Positions 42,614-50,047 of a stretch of 64,000 bases of DNA are shown here, piece after piece; position 1 is the first letter of the stretch; every line of letters starts with the position of its first letter. Source of the DNA: Candidatus Chryseobacterium colombiense (lineage in GTDB: Bacteria > Bacteroidota > Bacteroidia > Flavobacteriales > Weeksellaceae); NCBI GenBank assembly GCA_029203185.1, contig CP119310.1:3788001-3852000 (forward strand), written 5' to 3'. Under the pieces are notes generated by a model. That model searched no databases. It saw nothing but the letters and a program-made list of their open reading frames with translations, and was not told the origin of the DNA. A program made the translations under genes and the position numbers.

Positions 42614-43960
42614 ATGTCAACTTTTCAAAGAACTGCCGCATTTCACACCCTTGGCTGCAAATTAAATTTTGCGGAGACCTCCACTATTGCCCGTCAATTA
42701 ACAGATGCTGGGTATGATAAGGTGAGCTTTGATGAAAAGGCAAATGTGTATGTAATTAACACATGTTCAGTAACTGAAAATGCTGATCGCGAATGTAAAC
42801 TTCACGTGAAAAGAGCTATGAAAGCTAATCCTGAGGGTTTGGTTGTTATTGTCGGATGTTATGCACAGTTAAAGCCTGAAGAAATTTCGCAGATTGAAGG
42901 TGTTGATCTGGTTTTAGGAGCTAAGGAAAAATTCAATATCTTAAGTTATCTTGATGATTTGGAGAAATCTGAAAGCGAAGGTGTTGTTCATTCCTGCGAA
43001 ATTGAGGAAACCGATTTCTTTATCGGAAGTTATTCCATCGGAGACAGAACAAGAGCATTCCTGAAAGTTCAGGATGGCTGTGATTATAAATGTACTTACT
43101 GCACGATTCCTTTAGCAAGAGGGATTTCCCGTTCGGACACCATCGAAAATGTTTTGAAAAACGCCAAAGAAATTGCTGAGAGAGATATCAAGGAGATTGT
43201 TCTTACCGGTGTGAATATTGGTGATTACGGAAAGGGGGAGTTTGGTAATAAAAGACATGAGCATACTTTTTTAGATCTTATTTCAGAATTAGATCAGGTT
43301 GATGGTATTGAAAGAATTCGTATTTCTTCTATTGAACCCAACCTTTTGAAGGATGAAAGTATCGAGCTGGTTTCCAAAAGCAAAAGTTTTGTGCCGCATT
43401 TTCACATTCCGCTGCAATCCGGAAGTGATGACTTGTTGAAAAAAATGAAGCGTCGTTATCTTACAAAGCTTTATAGTGATAGAGTGAATAAAATCCGTGA
43501 GGTAATGCCTCATGCGGCTATTGGTGTAGATGTAATTGTTGGTTTCCCGGGTGAGACCGAAGAAAAATTTATGGAAACCTATAACTTCCTAAATGAACTT
43601 CCAATTACTTATCTTCATGTATTTACTTATTCTGAAAGAGAAAATACAGAAGCTGTTGATATGGAAGGAGTTGTGCCTATTCCTGAAAGGAAAAAACGTA
43701 ATAAAATGCTTAGAATCTTATCTGAAAAGAAAAAGATGGCATTTTATCAGACTCAGCTTGGAAAAACGCTTCCTGTTCTTTGGGAGCATGAAAATAAAGG
43801 CGGTAAAATGTTTGGTTTTACAGAAAATTATGTGAGAGTTCAAAAGGACTTCGATCAGGCTTCTGTAAATCAAATCGAATTTCTAAATTTAGAAAAAATC
43901 CTGTCAGATGGCACGGTTTCTGTGCGATCTTCTTACGAAAGTTTTTTAGCAAAAGCATAG
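42614..43960 (+). CDS. mtaB: tRNA t6A37 methylthiotransferase MtaB
   Basis: 448 residues. A radical-SAM enzyme that adds methylthio to N6-threonylcarbamoyladenosine at position 37 of ANN-decoding tRNAs. The N-terminal UPF0004 domain starts FHTLGCKLNFAETSTIARQL and carries the Cys ligands of the auxiliary cluster (also CSVTENADREC, VVIVGCYAQ). The radical-SAM CxxxCxxC motif is CDYKCTYCTIP. A C-terminal TRAM-like region ends the protein. The TLGCKLN start and the lack of the MiaB-type residues place it in the MtaB rather than MiaB or RimO group. Its possible substrates include the tRNA-Lys genes at 47.5-48 kb. Confidence 0.93.
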   Translation: MSTFQRTAAFHTLGCKLNFAETSTIARQLTDAGYDKVSFDEKANVYVINTCSVTENADRECKLHVKRAMKANPEGLVVIVGCYAQLKPEEISQIEGVDLVLGAKEKFNILSYLDDLEKSESEGVVHSCEIEETDFFIGSYSIGDRTRAFLKVQDGCDYKCTYCTIPLARGISRSDTIENVLKNAKEIAERDIKEIVLTGVNIGDYGKGEFGNKRHEHTFLDLISELDQVDGIERIRISSIEPNLLKDESIELVSKSKSFVPHFHIPLQSGSDDLLKKMKRRYLTKLYSDRVNKIREVMPHAAIGVDVIVGFPGETEEKFMETYNFLNELPITYLHVFTYSERENTEAVDMEGVVPIPERKKRNKMLRILSEKKKMAFYQTQLGKTLPVLWEHENKGGKMFGFTENYVRVQKDFDQASVNQIEFLNLEKILSDGTVSVRSSYESFLAKA

Positions 43961-44012
43961 TCTCTTTGCAAAATTTCCACTAAATTTATTTTTAACTTTA
44001 AATATTACATTC

Positions 44013-45530
44013 ATGAGAGATAAGTTTTTATCTTGGGGGATTGTATTAGTTGTTGCTACATGGATTGTTGCAATACTAATAAAAACACACTATTGGATAC
44101 CGACGCTGTTATCCGCAATTTATGCATTGGGAGTTTACAATGCTTATCAGTCAAAACATGCTATTTTAAGGAACTTTCCGGTATTGGGCTACTTTCGGTA
44201 CTTCTTTGAAAGCATTTCACCAGAAATGCAGCAATATTTCATAGAAAGGGAAACTGATGGAAAGCCATTTCCCAGAAATCAGCGTTCTGCGGTATACAGA
44301 CGGGCTAAAAACTTAAGTGATACTGTGGCTTTCGGAACACAGCTTGAAGTTAATCATCGAAAATACGAAGGTATTAAACATTCCATTTATGCTAAGTCTC
44401 CCAAAGAAGAACTTCCGAGAGTTTGGGTAGGAGGTGAGCAATGTACACAGCCTTATCATGCTTCTTTATTTAATATTTCTGCGATGAGTTTCGGAGCATT
44501 GAGTGACAGAGCTCAAATTTCGCTGAATAGAGGTGCAAAAAAAGGGAACTTCTATCATAATACAGGTGAAGGAGGAATTTCTCCATATCATTTGGAGGGA
44601 GGTGATCTTTGTTGGCAGATTGGAACAGGATATTTTGGATGTCGTGATGAAGAGGGGAAATTTAATCCTGAATTATTTAAAAAATATTCAACCATGTCTA
44701 ATGTAAAAATGGTTGAAATCAAATTATCTCAAGGTGCAAAACCTGGTCATGGTGGTGTTTTACCGGGAGTCAAAAATACACCTGAAATTGCGAAAATACG
44801 CCATGTCACACCAGGAGTTACGGTAATTTCTCCGCCTTCCCATAGTGCTTTTTCTGATGCGGCAGGTCTGTTAAGATTTGTGCAGCAGTTGAGAGAACTT
44901 TCAGGCGGGAAACCTGTTGGTTTTAAGCTTTGTATTGGTGATACTAAAGAGTTTGAGGATGTTTGTGTTCAGATGAATGTGCTGAAAATTTATCCTGATT
45001 TTATAACAATTGATGGAGCTGAAGGAGGTACCGGAGCTGCACCACCGGAATTTTCTGATGGAGTAGGAATGCCTTTAGAACCCGCTTTGATTTTTGTTAA
45101 TAGAACGCTTAAGAACTATAATTTAAGAGATAAATTAAGAGTGATAGCAAGTGGGAAAGTTTTAACGAGTCTGGATATTTTGAGAGCTATTGCAATGGGA
45201 GCAGATATGTGTAATAACGCAAGAGGGTTTATGTTTTCTTTAGGCTGTATTCAGGCATTGAGATGTAATTCTAATAATTGTCCTACGGGAGTTGCGACAC
45301 AGGATAAAATGTTAATTAAAGGGCTTGATGTAACTGATAAAGCAGAAAGAGTATATCACTTCCATAAAAATACCCTTCATACTTGTAATGAATTGATTGC
45401 AGCAGCAGGAAGAAGCTCTTATGAAGAAGTGGATGCAACAATGTTTATGAGAGGAGATGAATTTGATCACTTAGCGGATCTGTATTTCCCGGATATTTTA
45501 GGAAATGTAAAGCAAAAAGCAAGAGTTTAA
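44013..45530 (+). CDS. FMN-binding glutamate synthase-like protein, membrane-anchored
   Basis: 505 residues. Two N-terminal hydrophobic segments (FLSWGIVLVVATWIVAILI, then WIPTLLSAIYALGVYNAY) precede a glutamate-synthase large-subunit central domain. Motifs: ISAMSFGALSDRAQISLNRG, GEGGISPYHLEGGDL, LSQGAKPGHGGVLPG, DFITIDGAEGGTGAAPPEF, and the Fe-S ligands in RCNSNNCPTGVATQD. It lacks the glutaminase domain and the NADPH-binding subunit, so electrons must come from elsewhere. Such stand-alone proteins are widespread; the natural reaction is unsettled. A strong terminator follows. Confidence 0.92.
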   Translation: MRDKFLSWGIVLVVATWIVAILIKTHYWIPTLLSAIYALGVYNAYQSKHAILRNFPVLGYFRYFFESISPEMQQYFIERETDGKPFPRNQRSAVYRRAKNLSDTVAFGTQLEVNHRKYEGIKHSIYAKSPKEELPRVWVGGEQCTQPYHASLFNISAMSFGALSDRAQISLNRGAKKGNFYHNTGEGGISPYHLEGGDLCWQIGTGYFGCRDEEGKFNPELFKKYSTMSNVKMVEIKLSQGAKPGHGGVLPGVKNTPEIAKIRHVTPGVTVISPPSHSAFSDAAGLLRFVQQLRELSGGKPVGFKLCIGDTKEFEDVCVQMNVLKIYPDFITIDGAEGGTGAAPPEFSDGVGMPLEPALIFVNRTLKNYNLRDKLRVIASGKVLTSLDILRAIAMGADMCNNARGFMFSLGCIQALRCNSNNCPTGVATQDKMLIKGLDVTDKAERVYHFHKNTLHTCNELIAAAGRSSYEEVDATMFMRGDEFDHLADLYFPDILGNVKQKARV

Positions 45531-45541
45531 ATAAAAACAAT

Positions 45542-45578
45542 AAAAATAAAGCGCTTCAATTTGAAGCGCTTTATTTTT
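45542..45578. terminator. Bidirectional terminator
   Basis: Perfect 16-bp stem AAAAATAAAGCGCTTC against its complement with a 5-nt loop, between the convergent glutamate synthase-like gene and the lipoprotein gene. Confidence 0.92.
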
Positions 45579-46323
45579 ATTGTTGATCTGCGGGCCTGGT
45601 TTTGGCGTCGTAGATTTGGAAGTTAAAGATAAAACATCTGTTTTGAAGGTTGTAATAATTGCTGTTTCTTGCAAAAGCAGCTTTTGATGGAACAATAATT
45701 ACACCTTGTAAATTATATGGAGCTCCGTTCGCGGTATTTTCAAACCCATTAAACTGTTTTAATCCTTCTTGAAAACCTTTAATTTCATAATAGCTTCTTT
45801 GTTTAGCAACGTCAACTGTTGCAGCATCTAAAACTGATTTTTTTACATAATAAAAAATAGGGTCAGTAGAAGGTGAGCCATTTCCGTCTATAGTATTGAA
45901 AAGCGTACCTGCCGATGAAAAGCTAATATTTCCATCAGTATCCGTAGCCAAATAATAATTAGCTCTTATCATTGTTTTGATTTGAGTCGCGTTACTGGCG
46001 CTAGAATTTGTTTCTATGGCAACACCAGGTGAAGGTTGAGCTCCGTTTCTTACAATATAAATAACACCTGAAGGAAGTGTCTGAGGACTTAGATCAGATA
46101 ATTTTTTCTCATTATCATCACTTGGGTCTGTACTGCTAAATGCTTTTATATTTCCCTGGCTGTCCAAGTAATTGTCATTCATGAATTTCTGAATAGCCTG
46201 TTGATCGTAAGAATTTCTTACATTAATGTCCTCAGGTTCTACAAAAGTTTCAACTTCATCATCTTTCTTACATGCAGAAAAACACAAAGATCCCGCAAGA
46301 ATATATAAAAATATTTTTTTCAT
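45577..46323 (-). CDS. FKBP-like lipoprotein
   Basis: 248 residues. Lipoprotein signal MKKIFLYILAGSLCFSACKK with lipobox FSAC. The C-terminal half matches the later part of an FKBP domain: FQEGLKQFNGFENTANG, LQGVIIVPSKAAFA and RCFIFNFQIYDAKTR stand in for the usual I-G-L-GG-ii-Ps-LGYG and L-F-e-eL elements. The early FKBP strands are poorly conserved, so activity as a prolyl isomerase is doubtful. Lipoproteins of this type in Bacteroidota are linked to gliding or protein folding at the outer membrane (GldI-like), which is only an analogy. Divergent from the S4 protein gene. Confidence 0.75.
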   Translation of the reverse strand: MKKIFLYILAGSLCFSACKKDDEVETFVEPEDINVRNSYDQQAIQKFMNDNYLDSQGNIKAFSSTDPSDDNEKKLSDLSPQTLPSGVIYIVRNGAQPSPGVAIETNSSASNATQIKTMIRANYYLATDTDGNISFSSAGTLFNTIDGNGSPSTDPIFYYVKKSVLDAATVDVAKQRSYYEIKGFQEGLKQFNGFENTANGAPYNLQGVIIVPSKAAFARNSNYYNLQNRCFIFNFQIYDAKTRPADQQ

Positions 46324-46381
46324 TTTTAAAAAAACTTTTAATTACTTTACAAATAATATAACGACAAAAGTATAAAAAAAT

Positions 46382-46822
46382 ATGAGAATAGATAAATTTT
46401 TATGGAGCATTCGCTTTTATAAGACCAGAACCGTTGCTACTGAGGAGATTAAAAAAAACAGAGTTTCCATTGGTGAATCGGTAGTGAAGTCTTCTAAAGA
46501 GGTGAAGGAGGGGGATGTGATCAAGGTCCGTAAAAATCAGATTGACTATAAAATTAAGGTAATTCAGATTCCCAAAAGCAGAATCGGTGCGAAATTAGTG
46601 CCTTTACATATAAAAGATGTGACGGATAAAGAACAATATGAATTATTAAAAATGCGTAAGATGTCTCAGGATTATTACCGTATTAAAGGAGAAGGCAGGC
46701 CTACAAAGAAAGACCGGCGTGATATGGATGACTATGTAGAAAATGATGTGGCTTCAGATTTTACAGACTGGGACGACTTCTTTGGGGAGACCGGAGAAGA
46801 TGATTCTGAAACCGAAGATTAA
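46382..46822 (+). CDS. S4 RNA-binding domain protein (Hsp15-like)
   Basis: 146 residues. The S4 domain is at residues 1-60 (MRIDKFLWSIRFYKTRTVAT, NRVSIGESVVKSSKEVKEGD), and the tail is basic then very acidic (DDYVENDVASDF, EDDSETED). The Hsp15 group binds stalled 50S subunits with a nascent chain to recycle them; a similar role is assumed. It lies beside a bidirectional terminator. Confidence 0.9.
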   Translation: MRIDKFLWSIRFYKTRTVATEEIKKNRVSIGESVVKSSKEVKEGDVIKVRKNQIDYKIKVIQIPKSRIGAKLVPLHIKDVTDKEQYELLKMRKMSQDYYRIKGEGRPTKKDRRDMDDYVENDVASDFTDWDDFFGETGEDDSETED

Positions 46823-46837
46823 TATTATTAAAAAATA

Positions 46838-46861
46838 AAAAGCTCTAGAGATAGAGCTTTT
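46838..46861. terminator. Bidirectional terminator overlapping the aroK 3' end
   Basis: 10-bp stem AAAAGCTCTA against its complement with a GAGA loop. It overlaps the last codons of aroK on the other strand. Confidence 0.85.
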
Positions 46862-47360
46862 CTATTATTTCATCTACAATAACTTCAGGAGTTTTGTTAT
46901 CTGTAATAACATTAATCTGTGCTTTACTGTAAAAGCTATTTCTTTCAAATAAATGTTTAGCAATAAACTCGGCAAGGTTTTCATCAGAAATATTAGCGAT
47001 CAAGGGACGTTTTTCTTTTTGTTTTAATAATCTTTCGGACAAGGTTCCGACAGAAGCTCTCAAAAAAACACTTTTCGAATTATGATTAATAATTTCCATA
47101 TTATTATAATAGACCGGAGTTCCTCCGCCCAGACTTAAAATCACATTTTCTTCTGAGGCGAGAATCTCTTCTAAAATTTCTCTTTCCAGCTTTCTAAAGT
47201 GAATTTCTCCCTTTTTCTCGAAGATTTCAGGGATCGTTAATTTATTTCTTCTGGAAATTTCTTTATCAAGATCAATGAGTTTAAAATTGAGTTTTTCGCT
47301 TAATATTTTGGAAATGTGAGATTTGCCACTTCCCATGTATCCAACAAGTGAAATTATCAT
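46845..47360 (-). CDS. aroK: Shikimate kinase
   Basis: 171 residues. Phosphorylates shikimate at O3 in aromatic amino acid synthesis. The Walker A motif is GYMGSGKSHIS (about residues 7-17), the shikimate-binding Asp is in LIDLDKEISRR, the Arg and Gly-rich region is FRKLEREILEE and VILSLGGGTPVYY, and the lid is EKRPLIANISDEN. No unusual features. Convergent with the S4 protein gene and divergent from the tRNA array. Confidence 0.95.
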   Translation of the reverse strand: MIISLVGYMGSGKSHISKILSEKLNFKLIDLDKEISRRNKLTIPEIFEKKGEIHFRKLEREILEEILASEENVILSLGGGTPVYYNNMEIINHNSKSVFLRASVGTLSERLLKQKEKRPLIANISDENLAEFIAKHLFERNSFYSKAQINVITDNKTPEVIVDEIIEKLYL

Positions 47361-47391
47361 GAATTTTTTTTAAACAAATTTGCGAAAAAGT

Positions 47392-47421
47392 TTTGAGATA
47401 AAGAAAAAACTCATATCTTTG
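47392..47421 (+). promoter_or_regulatory. Promoter of the tRNA array
   Basis: TTTG at 47392-47395, 18 nt, TATCTTTG at 47414-47421 followed by CACC. A near-ideal Bacteroidota promoter about 54 nt before the first tRNA. Confidence 0.8.
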
Positions 47422-47474
47422 CACCACTAAAAACGAGGGACATTATTACAGTGTTAATCGATAATAAGGTGACC

Positions 47475-47547
47475 GACTCGGTAGCTCAGCTGGTAGAGCA
47501 ATACACTTTTAATGTATGGGTCCTGGGTTCGAATCCCAGCCGGGTCA
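47475..47547 (+). tRNA. tRNA-Lys (anticodon TTT), copy 1
   Basis: 73 nt with a full cloverleaf: acceptor GACTCGG / CCGGGTC, D stem GCTC / GAGC, anticodon stem ATACA / TGTAT with loop CTTTTAA, T stem CTGGG / CCCAG with TTCGAAT, discriminator A. CCA is not encoded. Confidence 0.97.
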
Positions 47548-47582
47548 CTAGCAAGAAAATTACTGGATTTTTGTAATTTATT

Positions 47583-47665
47583 GCCTGCGTGGTGAAATTG
47601 GTAGACACGCCATCTTGAGGGGGTGGTTTCCTAAGGATGTGCTGGTTCGAGTCCAGTCGCAGGCA
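47583..47665 (+). tRNA. tRNA-Leu (anticodon GAG)
   Basis: 83 nt, class II with a long variable arm. Acceptor GCCTGCG / CGCAGGC, anticodon stem CCATC / GGTGG with loop TTGAGGG, discriminator A. CCA is not encoded. It lies 35 bp after the first tRNA-Lys and is transcribed with it. Confidence 0.95.
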
Positions 47666-47735
47666 CACTGCAGAAAATTGAAATAATTGATGTGATTTAT
47701 TAGAATTATTTTTATATTTATCACTACAATTGTGG

Positions 47736-47895
47736 CCGACTCGGTAGCTCAGCTGGTAGAGCAATACACTTTTAATGTATGGGTCCTGGGTTCGAATCCC
47801 AGCCGGGTCACAAGTTTACTGAAAAGTAAATTTTTTTCATATTAATATTTTGTGATTTGGTGTTTCAAAGGCTTCGTAAGAAGCCTTTGATTTTT
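47736..47895 (+). repeat. 160-bp direct repeat, copy A (tRNA-Lys plus 3' flank)
   Basis: Identical by eye to 47986-48145: tRNA-Lys with 2 bases before and 85 bases after, including the terminator hairpin. Points to a recent tandem duplication. Confidence 0.9.
47738..47810 (+). tRNA. tRNA-Lys (anticodon TTT), copy 2
   Basis: 73 nt, sequence the same as copy 1 at 47475-47547. It has no promoter of its own and is probably read from the array promoter. CCA is not encoded. Confidence 0.97.
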
Positions 47896-47896
47896 A
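47866..47896 (+). terminator. Intrinsic terminator after tRNA-Lys copy 2
   Basis: 10-bp stem CAAAGGCTTC against its complement with loop GTAA, then ATTTTT. It ends the first tRNA transcript. Confidence 0.85.
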
Positions 47897-47905
47897 AAAA
47901 TAAAT

Positions 47906-47935
47906 TTTGCAAAAACAAAAAATATTGTATCTTTG
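47906..47935 (+). promoter_or_regulatory. Promoter of tRNA-Lys copy 3
   Basis: TTTG at 47906-47909, 18 nt, TATCTTTG at 47928-47935 followed by CACC. Same elements and spacing as the array promoter at 47392-47421. Confidence 0.8.
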
Positions 47936-47985
47936 CACCGCTTAAAAAACAAAAACATTTTTGAAATGCATTTGTAGATAAGTGA

Positions 47986-48145
47986 CCGACTCGGTAGCTC
48001 AGCTGGTAGAGCAATACACTTTTAATGTATGGGTCCTGGGTTCGAATCCCAGCCGGGTCACAAGTTTACTGAAAAGTAAATTTTTTTCATATTAATATTT
48101 TGTGATTTGGTGTTTCAAAGGCTTCGTAAGAAGCCTTTGATTTTT
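47986..48145 (+). repeat. 160-bp direct repeat, copy B (tRNA-Lys plus 3' flank)
   Basis: Second copy of 47736-47895, offset by 250 bp. Confidence 0.9.
47988..48060 (+). tRNA. tRNA-Lys (anticodon TTT), copy 3
   Basis: 73 nt, same sequence as the other two copies, with its own promoter at 47906-47935 and its own terminator. CCA is not encoded. Confidence 0.97.
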
Positions 48146-48148
48146 TTT
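48116..48148 (+). terminator. Intrinsic terminator after tRNA-Lys copy 3
   Basis: Same hairpin as at 47866, here followed by a longer T run. Confidence 0.88.
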
Positions 48149-48193
48149 ATATCTGAACGTGACTTAAACAAATATTGTTTGTATTGTTAGGTA

Positions 48194-48217
48194 TAAAAAA
48201 CGTCACTAAAAGTGACG
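48194..48217 (-). terminator. Intrinsic terminator of panC
   Basis: 7-bp stem CGTCACT / AGTGACG with a 3-nt loop, followed on the minus strand by TTTTTT. Confidence 0.85.
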
Positions 48218-48245
48218 CATTATATTGAAAAGTAATTAGTAGATT

Positions 48246-49094
48246 TTAAGAAAGATGCATATTATCAATGAGTCTTACTCCATCCACTATAACAACTATA
48301 AAAGCTCTGAAACTTCTGTCTTTGTAAAAAGTATTCGTTTCTTTTAAAGTTTCTTCGTCTGCAATTAAAAAATACTCAAGCTGCATCCCTTGTTGGTTAT
48401 CAAAAATATCTTGTACTTTTTCTTTGATTTCAGAGATAGTATTCGTTTTAAACCAATCATTTACCTTTTTTAAAGTTTCATAAATGATTTTTGAGGCTTC
48501 TTTTCTGTCTTCATGCAGCCTTTGATTTCTTGAACTTAATGCTAACCCATTACTTGCTCTATAAATTGGAACACCTTTTATTTTAATAGAAAGTTTTTTC
48601 TTTTCAACCATTTTCTTAATAATGGCTAATTGTTGGAAGTCTTTTTCTCCAAAATAAGCATTGTCGGGTTGGATTTGCCTAAAAAGTTCCTCTACAACTG
48701 TTCCGACACCATCAAAATGTCCCGGGCGGGATTTTCCTTCCATTTCGTTTTCCAGTCCATCAAAGTCGTAGTGCTGGCTTTCAGTTTTTTCGGGGTAAAT
48801 ATCTGCTACTTCAGGAATATAAACGGCATCTACCAAACCGGAGTTTTGCAGAATCAAAATGTCGCGGTTTATATCTCTTGGGTATTTTTCAAGGTCTTCA
48901 GGATTGTTAAACTGGGTAGGATTCACAAAAATTGAAGAGATCACAAGATCATTTTCTTTTCTTGCCTCTTCGTAAAGGGAAAGATGCCCATTGTGTAGTG
49001 CTCCCATTGTAGGGGCAAAGCCTATTCTTTTTCCCATTTCTTTCTGTCTTTCAATGAAATCCTGAAGAGTTTTCTTATTTTTTAAAACTTCCAT
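48246..49094 (-). CDS. panC: Pantothenate synthetase
   Basis: 282 residues. Joins pantoate and beta-alanine using ATP, the last step of pantothenate synthesis. The nucleotidyl-transferase HIGH-type motif is GALHNGHLSLYEEA (about residues 32-45). Also seen are SIFVNPTQFNNPEDLEKYPR, the pantoate region GHFDGVGTVVEELF, GEKDFQQLAIIKKMV and the KMSKS-like GLALSSRNQRL. Divergent from the glgA-like gene. In many Bacteroidota panC lies next to these genes. Confidence 0.96.
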   Translation of the reverse strand: MEVLKNKKTLQDFIERQKEMGKRIGFAPTMGALHNGHLSLYEEARKENDLVISSIFVNPTQFNNPEDLEKYPRDINRDILILQNSGLVDAVYIPEVADIYPEKTESQHYDFDGLENEMEGKSRPGHFDGVGTVVEELFRQIQPDNAYFGEKDFQQLAIIKKMVEKKKLSIKIKGVPIYRASNGLALSSRNQRLHEDRKEASKIIYETLKKVNDWFKTNTISEIKEKVQDIFDNQQGMQLEYFLIADEETLKETNTFYKDRSFRAFIVVIVDGVRLIDNMHLS

Positions 49095-49114
49095 AGTTTG
49101 TTATAATAGTATTT

Positions 49115-49122
49115 CAAAAATA
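49115..49122 (-). promoter_or_regulatory. Putative -7 box of panC
   Basis: Minus-strand TATTTTTG, 20 nt before the panC ATG. Confidence 0.45.
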
Positions 49123-49217
49123 CTAAAAATATCATATATTCATGTTGTTTTCGATAATCTGAAAAAGGGAATTATCGTAAAAAAATGTTAATTAAAATAA
49201 TGTTGGATGTTTTTTTG

Positions 49218-49225
49218 TAATTTTG
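49218..49225 (+). promoter_or_regulatory. Putative -7 box of the glgA-like/DUF4270/glmS run
   Basis: TAATTTTG followed by CAC, 38 nt before the ATG at 49264. The -33 element is not clear. Confidence 0.45.
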
Positions 49226-49263
49226 CACATTAAAGCATTTTTACAAAAATTAGATAGAAGTTT

Positions 49264-50034
49264 ATGCCGAATCAAAAGATACTGTACATTACCACAGAAA
49301 TGTACCCTTACCAGGAAGATACAAATTTAGCGACAGTGGTAAACAAAATGGCACTTAAGATGCACCAAGAAGGAAATGATGTGAGAGTTTTTATGCCGCG
49401 ATTTGGACAAATAAGTGAAAGGAAGTTTCAGCTCCATGAAGTTATTCGTCTTTCAGGAATGAATATTATTATCAACGATTTAGATCAGCCTCTTATCATT
49501 AAGGTAGCTTCTCTTCCCGGTGAAAGACTTCAGGTGTATTTTATAGATAATGAAGAATATTTTAAAAGAAAGCAATATTATTTTGATGATGAAGGGAATC
49601 CTTTTGACGACAATGACGAGAGAGCAATCTTTTTTGCGAGAGGGGTTATAGAAACCATCAAAAAATTAAATTGGGTTCCGGATGTTATTCACTTAAACGG
49701 ATGGATGTCTTCTTTTGTTCCTATTTATCTTAAAACATATTACGAAACAGACACATACTTTAAAGATGCGAAAATAGTTCTTTCTTTATACAATGAGAAA
49801 GATGCTGCATTGAGCGGTAATATTGAAGACAAACTTAAATTTGATAATATTTCCGGACTGAAGGCATTAGAAAATCCAACGATTCAAAATGTTGTAATCG
49901 AAAGTATGAACTATGTAGACTCAATTGTTAAAGGAGACGAATTCTTAAACGAAGAGCTGGACAAAGCTTTCAACGAAACCGATACCTCAAAATCTGAGTA
50001 TCTTGACGTAGATTCTATCAATCAACTTTATTAA
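49264..50034 (+). CDS. Short glycogen/starch synthase-like protein (GT5 N-terminal domain only)
   Basis: 256 residues, about half of a normal GlgA. The N-terminal GT5 fold is recognisable: ILYITTEMYPYQEDTNLATV, GNDVRVFMPRFGQI, ERLQVYFIDNEEYFKRKQYY, DDNDERAIFFARGVIE and PDVIHLNGWMSSFVPIYLK. The KxGGL element that binds ADP-glucose at the very N-terminus is replaced by QEDTNLA, and the whole C-terminal GT-B domain is missing. The ending is acidic and not part of the family. So it is probably not an active synthase. It stands first in a run with DUF4270 and glmS (13 bp before DUF4270), an order I recall as common in Flavobacteriia. A regulatory role is a guess. Confidence 0.85.
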   Translation: MPNQKILYITTEMYPYQEDTNLATVVNKMALKMHQEGNDVRVFMPRFGQISERKFQLHEVIRLSGMNIIINDLDQPLIIKVASLPGERLQVYFIDNEEYFKRKQYYFDDEGNPFDDNDERAIFFARGVIETIKKLNWVPDVIHLNGWMSSFVPIYLKTYYETDTYFKDAKIVLSLYNEKDAALSGNIEDKLKFDNISGLKALENPTIQNVVIESMNYVDSIVKGDEFLNEELDKAFNETDTSKSEYLDVDSINQLY

Positions 50035-50047
50035 AAAACACATTTTA

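Noticed and set aside
47736..48145. CRISPR-like or mobile-element repeat
   Set aside because: The two 160-bp copies are tRNA genes with flanks; there are no spacers, terminal inverted repeats or transposase genes.
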